Shown: piece after piece, positions 33,856-41,696 of the stretch | Layout: each line of letters begins with the position of its first letter | Position numbering within the stretch: the first letter of the stretch is position 1 | Source of the DNA: Streptomyces sp. B1I3 | Lineage (GTDB): Bacteria; Actinomycetota; Actinomycetes; Streptomycetales; Streptomycetaceae | NCBI RefSeq assembly: GCF_030816615.1 | Contig: NZ_JAUSYD010000001.1 | Span: forward strand, 4,362,501 to 4,426,500 | Direction of reading: 5' to 3' | DNA length: 64,000 nt | Made by a program: the position numbers and the translations under genes | Notes under the pieces: model-generated | What the model saw: only the letters and a program-made list of their open reading frames with translations | Told to the model about the DNA's origin: nothing | Database searches by the model: none

Positions 33856-34782
33856 CCCAACGGTCAGTGGTACCCACCGGAATGGCCCGCCCGGATCCGG
33901 GCCCTCGCCGGTGGCGATCTGAAGGTCGTGACCCCTAGGCGCGCGGCCACGGTGATGTTGCTGAGGGACGGCCGTCCGGGGCCGGACGGCCGGGGTCCGG
34001 CCGTCCACATGCTCCGGCGGCGCACCTCCATGGCTTTTGCCGGGGGTGCCTACGCCTATCCGGGTGGCGGGGTGGACCCGCGCGACGACGACCACCTCGT
34101 GGGGTGGGCGGGGCCGTCACTGGAGAGCTGGGCCCGGCGGTTGGGCGTCGACACGGTGGCCGAGGCGCAGGCCGTCGTCTGCGCCGCGGTCCGTGAGACG
34201 TACGAGGAAGCGGGCGTCCTGCTGGCCGGGCCGACCGCCGGGACGGTGGTGAGCGACACCACGGGCGCCGACTGGGAGGCCGACCGCGAGGCCCTCGTGG
34301 CCCGTGAGCTGTCCTTCGCCGGATTCCTGGACCGCCGGGGCCTCGTCCTGCGCTCCGACCTGCTCGGCGCGTGGGCCCGCTGGATCACTCCGGAGTTCGA
34401 GCCGCGCAGGTACGACACCTGGTTCTTCGTCGCCGCGCTCCCGGAAGGCCAGCGGACCCGGAACGTCTCCACGGAGGCCGACCGGACGGTCTGGATCCGT
34501 CCCGGGGACGCCGCCGACCGCTACGACCGGGGAGAACTCCTGATGATGCCGCCGACCGTGGCCACACTGCGCGCGCTGAGGCCGTACGGGACAGCCGCGG
34601 AGGCCCTGGAGGCAGCAAGTGCCCAGGACCTCACTCCCGTGCTGGCAGAAGCCCGTATGGACGGTGACATGCTGGTGCTGAGCTGGCCGGGGCACGACGA
34701 GTTCACGCAGCACGTTCCGGCCGCGACCGGGGCCGCGTCCGCCGCTCGGGACGCCGGCCGCAAGGGCGGTGGCGCACCGTGA
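33853..34782 (+). CDS. NUDIX-family hydrolase
   Basis: A 309-aa NUDIX-fold protein, longer than usual. FAGGAYAYPGGGVDPRDD gives the glycine-rich start of the NUDIX loop, and after an insertion CAAVRETYEEAGVLL gives the helix with the metal-binding REx2EEAG residues. This long-insert form resembles the NUDT19-like subgroup, some of which act on acyl-CoA. It overlaps the following metallo-hydrolase by 4 bp (GTGA), so the two are coupled and may act on related substrates. Confidence 0.88.
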   Translation: MPNGQWYPPEWPARIRALAGGDLKVVTPRRAATVMLLRDGRPGPDGRGPAVHMLRRRTSMAFAGGAYAYPGGGVDPRDDDHLVGWAGPSLESWARRLGVDTVAEAQAVVCAAVRETYEEAGVLLAGPTAGTVVSDTTGADWEADREALVARELSFAGFLDRRGLVLRSDLLGAWARWITPEFEPRRYDTWFFVAALPEGQRTRNVSTEADRTVWIRPGDAADRYDRGELLMMPPTVATLRALRPYGTAAEALEAASAQDLTPVLAEARMDGDMLVLSWPGHDEFTQHVPAATGAASAARDAGRKGGGAP

Positions 34783-35621
34783 GCGACGCCGCGGCACTGC
34801 CCGGCCGCCCCCGGGGCGGCGCCCTCTCCGGCCCCGCCACGGCCCGGGCGGTCAACGTCCTCGCACCCAACGCCTCCGCGATGACGCTGGACGGCACGAA
34901 CACCTGGATCGTCGCCGAGCCGGACTCCGATCTGGCGGTCGTGATCGACCCGGGGCCGCTCGACGACGTACACCTGCGGGCCGTCATCGACACCGCGGAG
35001 CGGGCCGGGCGCCGCATCGGGCTCACGCTGCTGACGCACGGCCATCCCGACCACGCGGAGGGCGCCGCACGGTTCGCCGAGCTCACACGCACGAAGGTGC
35101 GCGCCCTGGACGCGGCGCTGCGCCTCGGCGACGAGGGGCTGGCGGCAGGCGATGTGATCACCACCGGAGGCCTCGAACTCCGGGTCGTCCCCACCCCGGG
35201 GCACACCGCGGACTCGCTCTCCTTCCACATCCCCGCAGACCGCGCCGTACTGACGGGCGACACGGTTCTCGGAAGGGGGACGACGGTCGTCGCGCACCCG
35301 GACGGGCGGCTGGGCGACTACCTGGACACGCTGCGCCGGCTGCGCTCGCTGACCGTCGACGACGGGGTGCGTACCGTGCTGCCGGGGCATGGTCCCGTGC
35401 TGGAGGACGCCCAGGGCGCCGTCGAGTTCTACCTCGCCCACCGGGCCCACCGGCTGGCCCAGGTCGAGACGGCCGTGGAGGCCGGCCACCGTACGCCCGC
35501 GCAGGTCGTGGCGGCCGTCTACGCGGACGTCGACCGCTCCCTGTGGCCCGCGGCCGAACTGTCGGTCCGGGCCCAGTTGGAGTATCTCGCCGAGCACGGG
35601 CTCATAGAGGCCGACCAGTAG
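34779..35621 (+). CDS. metallo-beta-lactamase-fold hydrolase (LACTB2-like)
   Basis: A 280-aa zinc hydrolase of the MBL superfamily. THGHPDHAEGA is the HxHxDH metal motif, PTPGHTADSL and LTGDTVLG supply later ligands, and LPGHGP the last histidine. The C-terminal helical region (YLAHRAHRLAQVETAVEAGHRTPAQVVAAVY) is the winged-helix tail of the LACTB2/SNX group. Human LACTB2 is an RNase, but here hydrolysis of thioesters or lactones is equally possible. Coupled to the NUDIX gene. Confidence 0.88.
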   Translation: MSDAAALPGRPRGGALSGPATARAVNVLAPNASAMTLDGTNTWIVAEPDSDLAVVIDPGPLDDVHLRAVIDTAERAGRRIGLTLLTHGHPDHAEGAARFAELTRTKVRALDAALRLGDEGLAAGDVITTGGLELRVVPTPGHTADSLSFHIPADRAVLTGDTVLGRGTTVVAHPDGRLGDYLDTLRRLRSLTVDDGVRTVLPGHGPVLEDAQGAVEFYLAHRAHRLAQVETAVEAGHRTPAQVVAAVYADVDRSLWPAAELSVRAQLEYLAEHGLIEADQ

Positions 35622-35676
35622 GCCTGGACGGCTGCGGCCCGGCCTCCGCGGCTCGGGCGGATGCCCCGGACACGCC

Positions 35677-35706
35677 GAGGGGCCCCGCCGGACGGCGGGG
35701 CCCCTC
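35677..35706. terminator. terminator between the MBL-fold gene and crp
   Basis: 14-bp complementary arms (35677-35690 with 35693-35706) with a very small loop, positioned between two converging genes. Confidence 0.8.
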
Positions 35707-35730
35707 GCGGAGCGGATAGGCGGCAGGGCG

Positions 35731-36405
35731 TCAGCGGGACCGCTTCGCCAGCCGCTCCACGTCCAGCAGGATCACGGCGCGGGCCTCGAGGCGCAGCCAG
35801 CCGCGGCCGGCGAAGTCCGCGAGGGCCTTGTTGACCGTCTCGCGGGAGGCGCCGACGAGCTGGGCCAGTTCTTCCTGGGTCAGGTCGTGCACGACGTGGA
35901 TGCCCTCCTCCGACTGCACGCCGAAACGGCGCGACAGGTCGAGGAGCGCACGGGCGACACGGCCCGGCACGTCGGAGAAGACCAGGTCGGACATCTGGTC
36001 GTTGGTCTTGCGCAGTCGGCGGGCGACGGCGCGCAGCAGCGCCGTGGCCACCTCGGGGCGCGCGTTCAGCCAGGGCTGGAGGTCGCCGTGGCCGAGGCCG
36101 AGGAGCTTGACCTCGGTCAGCGCCGTCGCGGTGGCGGTGCGCGGGCCCGGGTCGAAGAGCGAGAGCTCCCCGATCAGCTCACCGGGACCGAGGACGGCCA
36201 GCATGTTCTCCCGCCCGTCGGGGGACGTGCGGTGGAGCTTCACCTTGCCCTCGGTCACCACATAGAGGCGGTCCCCCGGGTCACCCTCGTGGAACAGCGC
36301 GTCGCCGCGCGCGAGGGTCACCTCACTCATCGAGGCGCGGAGCTCCGCGGCCTGCTCGTCATCGAGCGCCGCGAAAAGCGGGGCGCGCCGCAGAACGTCG
36401 TCCAC
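35731..36405 (-). CDS. crp: Crp/Fnr-family global regulator
   Basis: A 224-aa cyclic-nucleotide-binding regulator. The N-terminal beta-barrel has GDALFHEGDPGDRLYVVTEGKVKLHR and the nucleotide pocket GELIGELSLFDPGPRTATATAL. The C-terminal winged helix has TQEELAQLVGASRETVNKALADFAGRGW. It corresponds by sequence and context (next to nth) to Streptomyces Crp, which controls germination, growth and antibiotic production. GTG 36405 follows AAGGAGAG. A Crp-like palindrome lies 63-78 bp upstream. Confidence 0.95.
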   Translation of the reverse strand: MDDVLRRAPLFAALDDEQAAELRASMSEVTLARGDALFHEGDPGDRLYVVTEGKVKLHRTSPDGRENMLAVLGPGELIGELSLFDPGPRTATATALTEVKLLGLGHGDLQPWLNARPEVATALLRAVARRLRKTNDQMSDLVFSDVPGRVARALLDLSRRFGVQSEEGIHVVHDLTQEELAQLVGASRETVNKALADFAGRGWLRLEARAVILLDVERLAKRSR

Positions 36406-36467
36406 GAGTTCTCTCCTTGTCGGCCTGTTCAGGGAAGCGTGGTCCCCATGATGCCGGACGGTAAAAC

Positions 36468-36483
36468 AGTGCGATCGATCACA
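36468..36483. promoter_or_regulatory. candidate Crp-binding site between crp and nth
   Basis: AGTGC-GATCGA-TCACA resembles the CRP consensus TGTGA-N6-TCACA: the right half is perfect and the left half matches 3 of 5. It lies in the divergent promoter region of crp and nth, so it may mediate autoregulation. Confidence 0.5.
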
Positions 36484-36576
36484 AACCAGTTTGACGCACG
36501 GTCGTGCCGGGCCCTACGGCAGGGGGCCGATCGGCGTGGATGCGCGGTGACCGGGGCGGATGTCAGTCCGTGGCTC

Positions 36577-36591
36577 TAGGCTGGCCGAGTG
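36577..36591 (+). promoter_or_regulatory. -10 box for a leaderless nth mRNA
   Basis: TAGGCT (36577-36582), 6 nt, then GTG at 36589; no Shine-Dalgarno sequence. Confidence 0.5.
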
Positions 36592-37584
36592 TCCGGAAAG
36601 CCGGTGAGAACGCAGGTCGAGGGGGCTGATGGGGTGTCGGAGGACGAGAATTCCGCTGTGGGCGAACAGCCTGGACAGCGCCGTAGAAATGCCGCAAAGC
36701 GCCCGTCGGGAGCGTCCCCGGGCAAGGGCGCGGCTCCTGCCGCGCAAGCGGCCGGAGCGGCAGCATCGTCTCGGTCGGCCTCACCGCGGGCGGCCGGAGC
36801 GGGGAAGGGGACCGCGAAGCCGGAGTCGCGTCTGGCGATGGTGCGCCGTGCCCGCCGGATCAACCGCGAGCTCGCCGACGTCTACCCGTACGCCCACCCC
36901 GAACTGGACTTCCGCAATCCGTTCGAGCTGCTGGTGGCCACGGTCCTCTCCGCCCAGACCACCGACCTGAGGGTGAACCAGACCACTCCCGCCCTCTTCG
37001 CCCGCTATCCGACACCCGAGGACATGGCGGCCGCCGTGCCCGAGGAGCTGGAGGCGATCATCCGGCCGACCGGGTTCTTCCGGGCCAAGGCCCGCTCCCT
37101 CATGGGTCTGTCGGCGTCCCTCAGGGACAACTTCGGCGGTGAGGTGCCGGGCCGTCTGAAAGATCTCGTGACGCTGCCAGGCGTCGGCCGCAAGACGGCG
37201 AACGTCGTCCTGGGCAATGCGTTCGGTGTGCCCGGCATCACGGTGGACACCCACTTCGGCCGGCTGGTCCGCCGATGGAAGTGGACCGAGCAGGAGGACC
37301 CGGAGAAGGTCGAGGCGGACATCGCCGCGATCTTCCCCAAGAGCGAATGGACGATGCTGTCCCACCGCGTCGTCTTCCACGGCCGACGCATCTGCCACGC
37401 CCGCAAGCCCGCCTGCGGTGCCTGTCCGATCGCCCCGCTCTGCCCCGCCTACGGCGAGGGGGAGACGGACCCGGAGAAGGCCAAGAAGCTTCTGAAGTAC
37501 GAGATGGGCGGTTACCCGGGCCAGCGGCTCAGCCCGCCTCCGGACTACCCGGGCAGGCCGGCTCCGCCCCTCGGAGCCGGGTGA
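36589..37584 (+). CDS. nth: endonuclease III (DNA glycosylase/AP lyase)
   Basis: A 331-aa base-excision repair enzyme removing oxidised pyrimidines. Residues 1-about 80 are a low-complexity Ala/Ser/Arg extension not found in E. coli Nth. The catalytic core starts at RLAMVRRARRINRELADVYP. The helix-hairpin-helix LVTLPGVGRKTANVVLG contains the catalytic lysine, VDTHFGRL the catalytic aspartate, and the end has the 4Fe-4S motif C-x6-C-x2-C-x5-C (CHARKPACGACPIAPLC). GTG 36589 fits a leaderless message. A start near 36634 would drop part of the extension. Confidence 0.93.
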   Translation: MSGKPVRTQVEGADGVSEDENSAVGEQPGQRRRNAAKRPSGASPGKGAAPAAQAAGAAASSRSASPRAAGAGKGTAKPESRLAMVRRARRINRELADVYPYAHPELDFRNPFELLVATVLSAQTTDLRVNQTTPALFARYPTPEDMAAAVPEELEAIIRPTGFFRAKARSLMGLSASLRDNFGGEVPGRLKDLVTLPGVGRKTANVVLGNAFGVPGITVDTHFGRLVRRWKWTEQEDPEKVEADIAAIFPKSEWTMLSHRVVFHGRRICHARKPACGACPIAPLCPAYGEGETDPEKAKKLLKYEMGGYPGQRLSPPPDYPGRPAPPLGAG

Positions 37585-37679
37585 TACCCACCCCCATGAG
37601 CGTGCCCGACGGCACCGCTCGGAACGAAATGGCCGGCGGCAGGCGTTGAAAGCGACGGTAGAAAGCGACGGGGGTGCCC

Positions 37680-38417
37680 ATGACGCACGTACAGAGCATG
37701 AGGACCGCACGAGAGGCGGCCACCACGGAACCAGGCGCGCCGGACGACAGTGCGATCACCGTCACGACCGAGGGCCTGCCCGGCTGGCTGGGCCCGGTGG
37801 CGCAGACCGCGCGGAGCGTCCGTGCCCAGCAGCTCAGTCGCTTCCTGCCGCCGGAGAGCGGTGCGGGCCGCCAGTCCGCCGTCCTGATCCTCTTCGGCGA
37901 GGGTGAGCGAGGCCCTGAACTGCTGCTGATGGAGCGCTCCGGCACCCTGCGCTCCCATGCCGGCCAGCCGTCCTTCCCCGGCGGCTCCCTCGATCCGGAG
38001 GACGGCGACCCCGAGACCTCCGGGCCGCTCAGGGCGGCGCTGCGGGAGGCTGAGGAGGAGACCGGCCTCGATCCCGCCGGTGTCCAGATCTTCGGCGTAC
38101 TGCCCCGGCTCTACATCCCGGTGAGCAGTTTCGTGGTCACGCCCGTCCTCGGTTGGTGGAGAGCTCCCAGCCCCGTGGGAGTGGTCGATCCGGCCGAGAC
38201 CGCCCGGGTGTTCACCGTCCCCGTGGCGGATCTCACGGATCCGGCCAACCGTGCGACGGCCGTCCACCCGAGCGGTCACAAGGGCCCGGCATTCCTGGTC
38301 GAATCCGCGCTGGTCTGGGGCTTCACAGCCGGCCTGATCGATCGTCTCGTGCACTACGCGGGCTGGGAACGCCCCTGGGACCGCGCCAAGCAGGTGCCGC
38401 TCGACTGGCGCGCATGA
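37680..38417 (+). CDS. NUDIX hydrolase of the CoA pyrophosphatase type
   Basis: A 245-aa NUDIX protein. Upstream of the NUDIX box is the coenzyme-A-specific motif LLMERSGTLRSHAGQPSFPGGSL (written here over 23 residues only as its parts: LLMERS, then SHAGQPSFPGG). The NUDIX box follows, with REAEEETGL binding metal. It likely cleaves CoA or its derivatives to phosphopantetheine and 3',5'-ADP. ATG 37680 is preferred over GTG 37674 because GGGG lies at a better distance. It runs in the same direction as nth and marP. Confidence 0.88.
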   Translation: MTHVQSMRTAREAATTEPGAPDDSAITVTTEGLPGWLGPVAQTARSVRAQQLSRFLPPESGAGRQSAVLILFGEGERGPELLLMERSGTLRSHAGQPSFPGGSLDPEDGDPETSGPLRAALREAEEETGLDPAGVQIFGVLPRLYIPVSSFVVTPVLGWWRAPSPVGVVDPAETARVFTVPVADLTDPANRATAVHPSGHKGPAFLVESALVWGFTAGLIDRLVHYAGWERPWDRAKQVPLDWRA

Positions 38418-38508
38418 CAGGCTGACCCCCGTGCTGCGCTGTTCCGGGCCTGGCCCGGACCCCGTCGAACCGGACGGGCCAGGTGACGAATCTGCGAGGC
38501 TATAGACG

Positions 38509-39714
38509 GTGAATGTGCTGGACATCCTGCTGCTGGTCGGTGCCGTGTGGTTCGCGGTCATCGGCTACCGCCAGGGTTTCGTCGTCGGCATCCTGTCCGT
38601 GATCGGCTTCCTGGGTGGCGGCCTGGTGGCCGTCTACCTGCTGCCGGTCATCTGGGACCAGGTGACCGACGGGTCGGAGGTTTCCTCCACCGCCGCCATC
38701 GTCGCGGTCGTGATCGTGATCGTGTGTGCCTCCGTGGGACAGGCATTCACCACCCACCTGGGCAGCAAACTCCGCCGGTACATCACGTGGTCGCCCGCGC
38801 GCGCCCTTGATGCCACCGGCGGTTCCCTGGTCAATGTCGCGGCCATGCTGCTGGTCGCCTGGCTGATCGGCTCGGCACTCGCAGGGACGTCTCTGCCGAC
38901 GCTGGGCAAGGAGGTCCGCAGCTCGTCGGTCCTGCTGGGTGTCTCCCGCGTGATGCCCGATCAGGCCTCGAACTGGTTCACCGACTTCTCCTCGGTCCTC
39001 GCGCAGAACGGCTTCCCACAGGTCTTCAGCCCCTTCGCCAACGAGCCCATCACCGAGGTCCAGGCGCCGGATCCGGCGCTGGCGGGCAGCCCCGTCGCCG
39101 CACGCGCCAAGGAATCCATCGTCAAGGTCGTCGGCATGGCACCAGGCTGCGGCAAGGTGCTCGAGGGATCCGGGTTCGTCGTCTCCGACCGGCGCGTCAT
39201 GACCAATGCGCACGTGGTCGGCGGAGTCGACGAGCCGACCGTCCAGATCGGCGGCGAAGGCCGGCTCTACGACGCGAAGGTCGTCCTCTACGACTGGCAG
39301 CGTGACATCGCCGTCCTGGACGTTCCGGACCTCGACGCCGAGCCGCTGCGCTTCACGGACACGAAGCACGACGCCAGGAGCGGTGACAGCGCCATCGTCG
39401 CCGGTTTCCCGGAGAACGGTGCCTACGACGTGCGCTCCGCGCGCATTCGTGGCCGTATCGACGCCGGTGGCCCGGACATCTACCACCGGGGCACTGTGCA
39501 GCGCGATGTGTACTCGCTCTTCGCGACCGTCCGCCAGGGCAATTCCGGCGGCCCGCTGCTCACTCCGGACGGCAAGGTGTACGGCGTGGTGTTCGCCAAG
39601 TCGCTCGACGACCCCGACACCGGGTACGCCCTGACGGCCGACGAGATCCGAGAGGACATCGACCTCGGCAAGGCCGCTGTCCAGGAGGTCGACAGCCAGG
39701 GCTGCGCCCTGTAG
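38509..39714 (+). CDS. MarP-family membrane serine protease
   Basis: A 401-aa protease. The N-terminal 130 residues are a CvpA-like domain of four membrane helices (VLDILLLVGAVWFAVIGYRQGF, VIGFLGGGLVAVYLLPVIW, AAIVAVVIVIVCASV, LVNVAAMLLVAWLIGSALAG). The C-terminal trypsin-like domain lies outside the membrane, with the triad His in TNAHVV, Asp in RDIAVLD and Ser in GNSGGPL. Mycobacterial MarP protects the cell at acid pH by processing a peptidoglycan hydrolase; the same role here is inference. The first codon is GTG 38509, with TATAGA close upstream. Confidence 0.92.
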   Translation: MNVLDILLLVGAVWFAVIGYRQGFVVGILSVIGFLGGGLVAVYLLPVIWDQVTDGSEVSSTAAIVAVVIVIVCASVGQAFTTHLGSKLRRYITWSPARALDATGGSLVNVAAMLLVAWLIGSALAGTSLPTLGKEVRSSSVLLGVSRVMPDQASNWFTDFSSVLAQNGFPQVFSPFANEPITEVQAPDPALAGSPVAARAKESIVKVVGMAPGCGKVLEGSGFVVSDRRVMTNAHVVGGVDEPTVQIGGEGRLYDAKVVLYDWQRDIAVLDVPDLDAEPLRFTDTKHDARSGDSAIVAGFPENGAYDVRSARIRGRIDAGGPDIYHRGTVQRDVYSLFATVRQGNSGGPLLTPDGKVYGVVFAKSLDDPDTGYALTADEIREDIDLGKAAVQEVDSQGCAL

Positions 39715-39764
39715 GAAGCGTCGTCCGGGCGACGCCCGGCCGGTGTTCCCGGTGCCTCGGTACA

Positions 39765-39805
39765 CCGGACGGTCCCACGGCCTCGAAGGGCGTGGGACCG
39801 TCCGG
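39765..39805 (+). terminator. terminator of the nth-NUDIX-marP group
   Basis: A perfect 15-bp stem (39765-39779 with 39791-39805) with an 11-nt loop, 50 bp after the marP-like gene. Confidence 0.85.
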
Positions 39806-40152
39806 GGTGTGCCGTTCCGTCCTGCAGCGGGTCGTTCCCCGTGTCACGTCCGGGGATGGCGCAGCCGCGCCGAGACCCAGCGTGCCCTGCGATGGAGGAT
39901 GCGCGGGATGCCCAGCCGGAGATCATGAAAATCGCTCACATCGTGCACCCGGCTCAGGGAGCCGCCCCCCTCAAGAGTGCTCGGACCAGCAGGAGCGGTC
40001 GAGCGGCGGTTGCGTGCTGCGTCAGTGAAGTCGCGCGTCCAGCCCATACCCCGACGTCTGCCCGTGACTCAAGGTCGGTAATCGCGTGTGAGTCAGCCAA
40101 TTGGCTTATGCGCCAGGCAAGTGGCTCTTCGTCGGACACGTGTTCCGTGCGG
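39806..40152. other. intergenic region with one perfect palindrome
   Basis: About 350 bp between converging genes. It contains the 12-bp perfect palindrome AGCCAATTGGCT (40095-40106). No gene with a ribosome-binding site is visible, and the local base composition is less GC-rich than around it. Confidence 0.45.
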
Positions 40153-41130
40153 CTAACGGTCGGGCTCGGGATCCTTGAGCCAGTTGATGAGCTCGGTCGA
40201 GAAGCCGACCGGATCCTCCTCGTGGGGGAAGTGCCCCAGACCGTCGAAAAGTCGCCAACGGTAGGGCGCCTCGACGTATGCCCCGGACCCGGCGGAGCTG
40301 CGGGTCCGGACCGCGGGGTCGAGGGAACCGTGCAGGTGCAGCGTCGGTACGCGCACGGGTCGCTTCATCCGCCGGTTGAACTGGATGCCGTCCGGACGGG
40401 CCAGGGAGCGAACCATCCAGCGGTACGGCTCGATCGAGCAGTGCGCCGTCGACGGGATGGACATGGCGCGCCGGTAGACGTCCACGGTGGCGTCGTCGGG
40501 AAAGTCCGTTGTGCGAGGCCCCGACCAGTCGCGGATCAGCCGCCCGACCAACGCCGAGTCGTCCGCGACGAGCTGACGTTCCGGCACCCACGGTCGCTGG
40601 AAGCCCCAGATGTGCGAACCGGCCCGGGACTGGGCCACGTCGGAGAGCATCGAGGATCGCCAGCGTCGCGGATGGGGCATCGACGACACCGCGAGCCGGC
40701 GTACCAGCTTCGGCCGCATGACGGCTGCGGTCCAGGCGAGGTAGCCGCCCATGTCGTGACCGACGAGTGCCGCGTCCGGCTCGCCGAGCGACCGGATCAC
40801 GCCGGTGACGTCGAGTGCCAGGTTGGCCGGGTCGTATCCGCGCGGCGTGCGGTCGCTGCCGCCCACGCCTCGCAGGTCCATGGCTACGGCACGGAACCCC
40901 GCGTCGGCCAGCGCGGTGAGCTGGTGGCGCCAGGTCCACCAGAACTGCGGAAAGCCGTGCAGCAGCAGCACCAGCGGCCCGTCACCGAGCTCCGCGATGT
41001 GGAAGCGGGCGCCGTTCGCCGCCACGTCGCGGTGGGTCCAGGGGCCGTCGAGGCGGACGGGGCCGCCGGGGCCGGCTGCCGGCCCCAGCGGCCCCACAGG
41101 GCCGGCTGTACTCATATCGGGAACGGTCAT
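40153..41130 (-). CDS. alpha/beta hydrolase, epoxide-hydrolase-like
   Basis: A 325-aa enzyme. HGFPQFWWTW is the oxyanion motif of epoxide hydrolases, and the nucleophile is an aspartate (ALVGHDMGGYLAW) rather than serine, which points to epoxide hydrolase or haloalkane dehalogenase chemistry. The late HGSLDP and GLGHFPHEEDP supply the acid and the histidine. Residues 1-25 are a Gly/Pro-rich extension. It overlaps the upstream membrane protein gene by 4 bp. Confidence 0.88.
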   Translation of the reverse strand: MTVPDMSTAGPVGPLGPAAGPGGPVRLDGPWTHRDVAANGARFHIAELGDGPLVLLLHGFPQFWWTWRHQLTALADAGFRAVAMDLRGVGGSDRTPRGYDPANLALDVTGVIRSLGEPDAALVGHDMGGYLAWTAAVMRPKLVRRLAVSSMPHPRRWRSSMLSDVAQSRAGSHIWGFQRPWVPERQLVADDSALVGRLIRDWSGPRTTDFPDDATVDVYRRAMSIPSTAHCSIEPYRWMVRSLARPDGIQFNRRMKRPVRVPTLHLHGSLDPAVRTRSSAGSGAYVEAPYRWRLFDGLGHFPHEEDPVGFSTELINWLKDPEPDR

Positions 41131-41657
41131 GTGGACGAGCGTGCCACAGAGTTCGCCTTGTCCTGGACCGGGTGGGTCTCGATGGCCTTGTCCGCGAGGG
41201 TGCTCCCCTGCGCGCGCTCGATCGCGTGCGCGGAGACGGCGGGGCGCGGATGCGGTTTCACACCCTGCAGGACCGCCGCGGTCTGCTTGGCCGAGGCGAT
41301 GGACTTCTCCGGCGGCTTGACCTTCTTGAACTTGGCGAGGCCGAACAGCGCGAGGAGGATGCCCAGAAGAATGAACGCACCGCCCACGATCAGGAACGAC
41401 CAGGCCAGACCGAGCCCGAGGTTGTGGATCCCGTAGGCCGCGGCGAAGCTCAGCACCGGAATCGCGAACAGGATCAGTACACCGGTGACGATGAACGCCA
41501 CGCTGCCGATCACACCGCGCTTGACGTCCTGCCGCACCTCGGCCTTCGCCAGGGCGATTTCGTCGTGCACCAGCGCGGACATCTCGGCGGTCGCCGAAGC
41601 GAACAGCTGTCCGAGACTACGGTCGGTGCTGCCCGCATAGTTGCCGGGGTCGCTCAT
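41127..41657 (-). CDS. phage-holin-family (Actinobacterial holin-X/DUF1469) membrane protein
   Basis: A 176-aa protein with two membrane helices (about 50-75, GVIGSVAFIVTGVLILFAIPVLSF, and 85-108, LAWSFLIVGGAFILLGILLALFG) after a conserved amphipathic start (LGQLFASATAEMSALVHDEIALAKAEV). This arrangement defines the actinobacterial family named phage holin, which is chromosomal and unrelated to the phage lysis genes found elsewhere in this window. Function is unknown. Start ATG 41657 with GAGGGAG upstream. Confidence 0.85.
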   Translation of the reverse strand: MSDPGNYAGSTDRSLGQLFASATAEMSALVHDEIALAKAEVRQDVKRGVIGSVAFIVTGVLILFAIPVLSFAAAYGIHNLGLGLAWSFLIVGGAFILLGILLALFGLAKFKKVKPPEKSIASAKQTAAVLQGVKPHPRPAVSAHAIERAQGSTLADKAIETHPVQDKANSVARSST

Positions 41658-41696
41658 CCCTGACTCCCTCTCCTCTTCCGTACATCCGATGTCAGA

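Noticed and set aside
41127..41657. Phage-holin-family gene as evidence of a second prophage
   Set aside because: This family is a normal chromosomal membrane protein of actinobacteria; the flanking genes are housekeeping genes.
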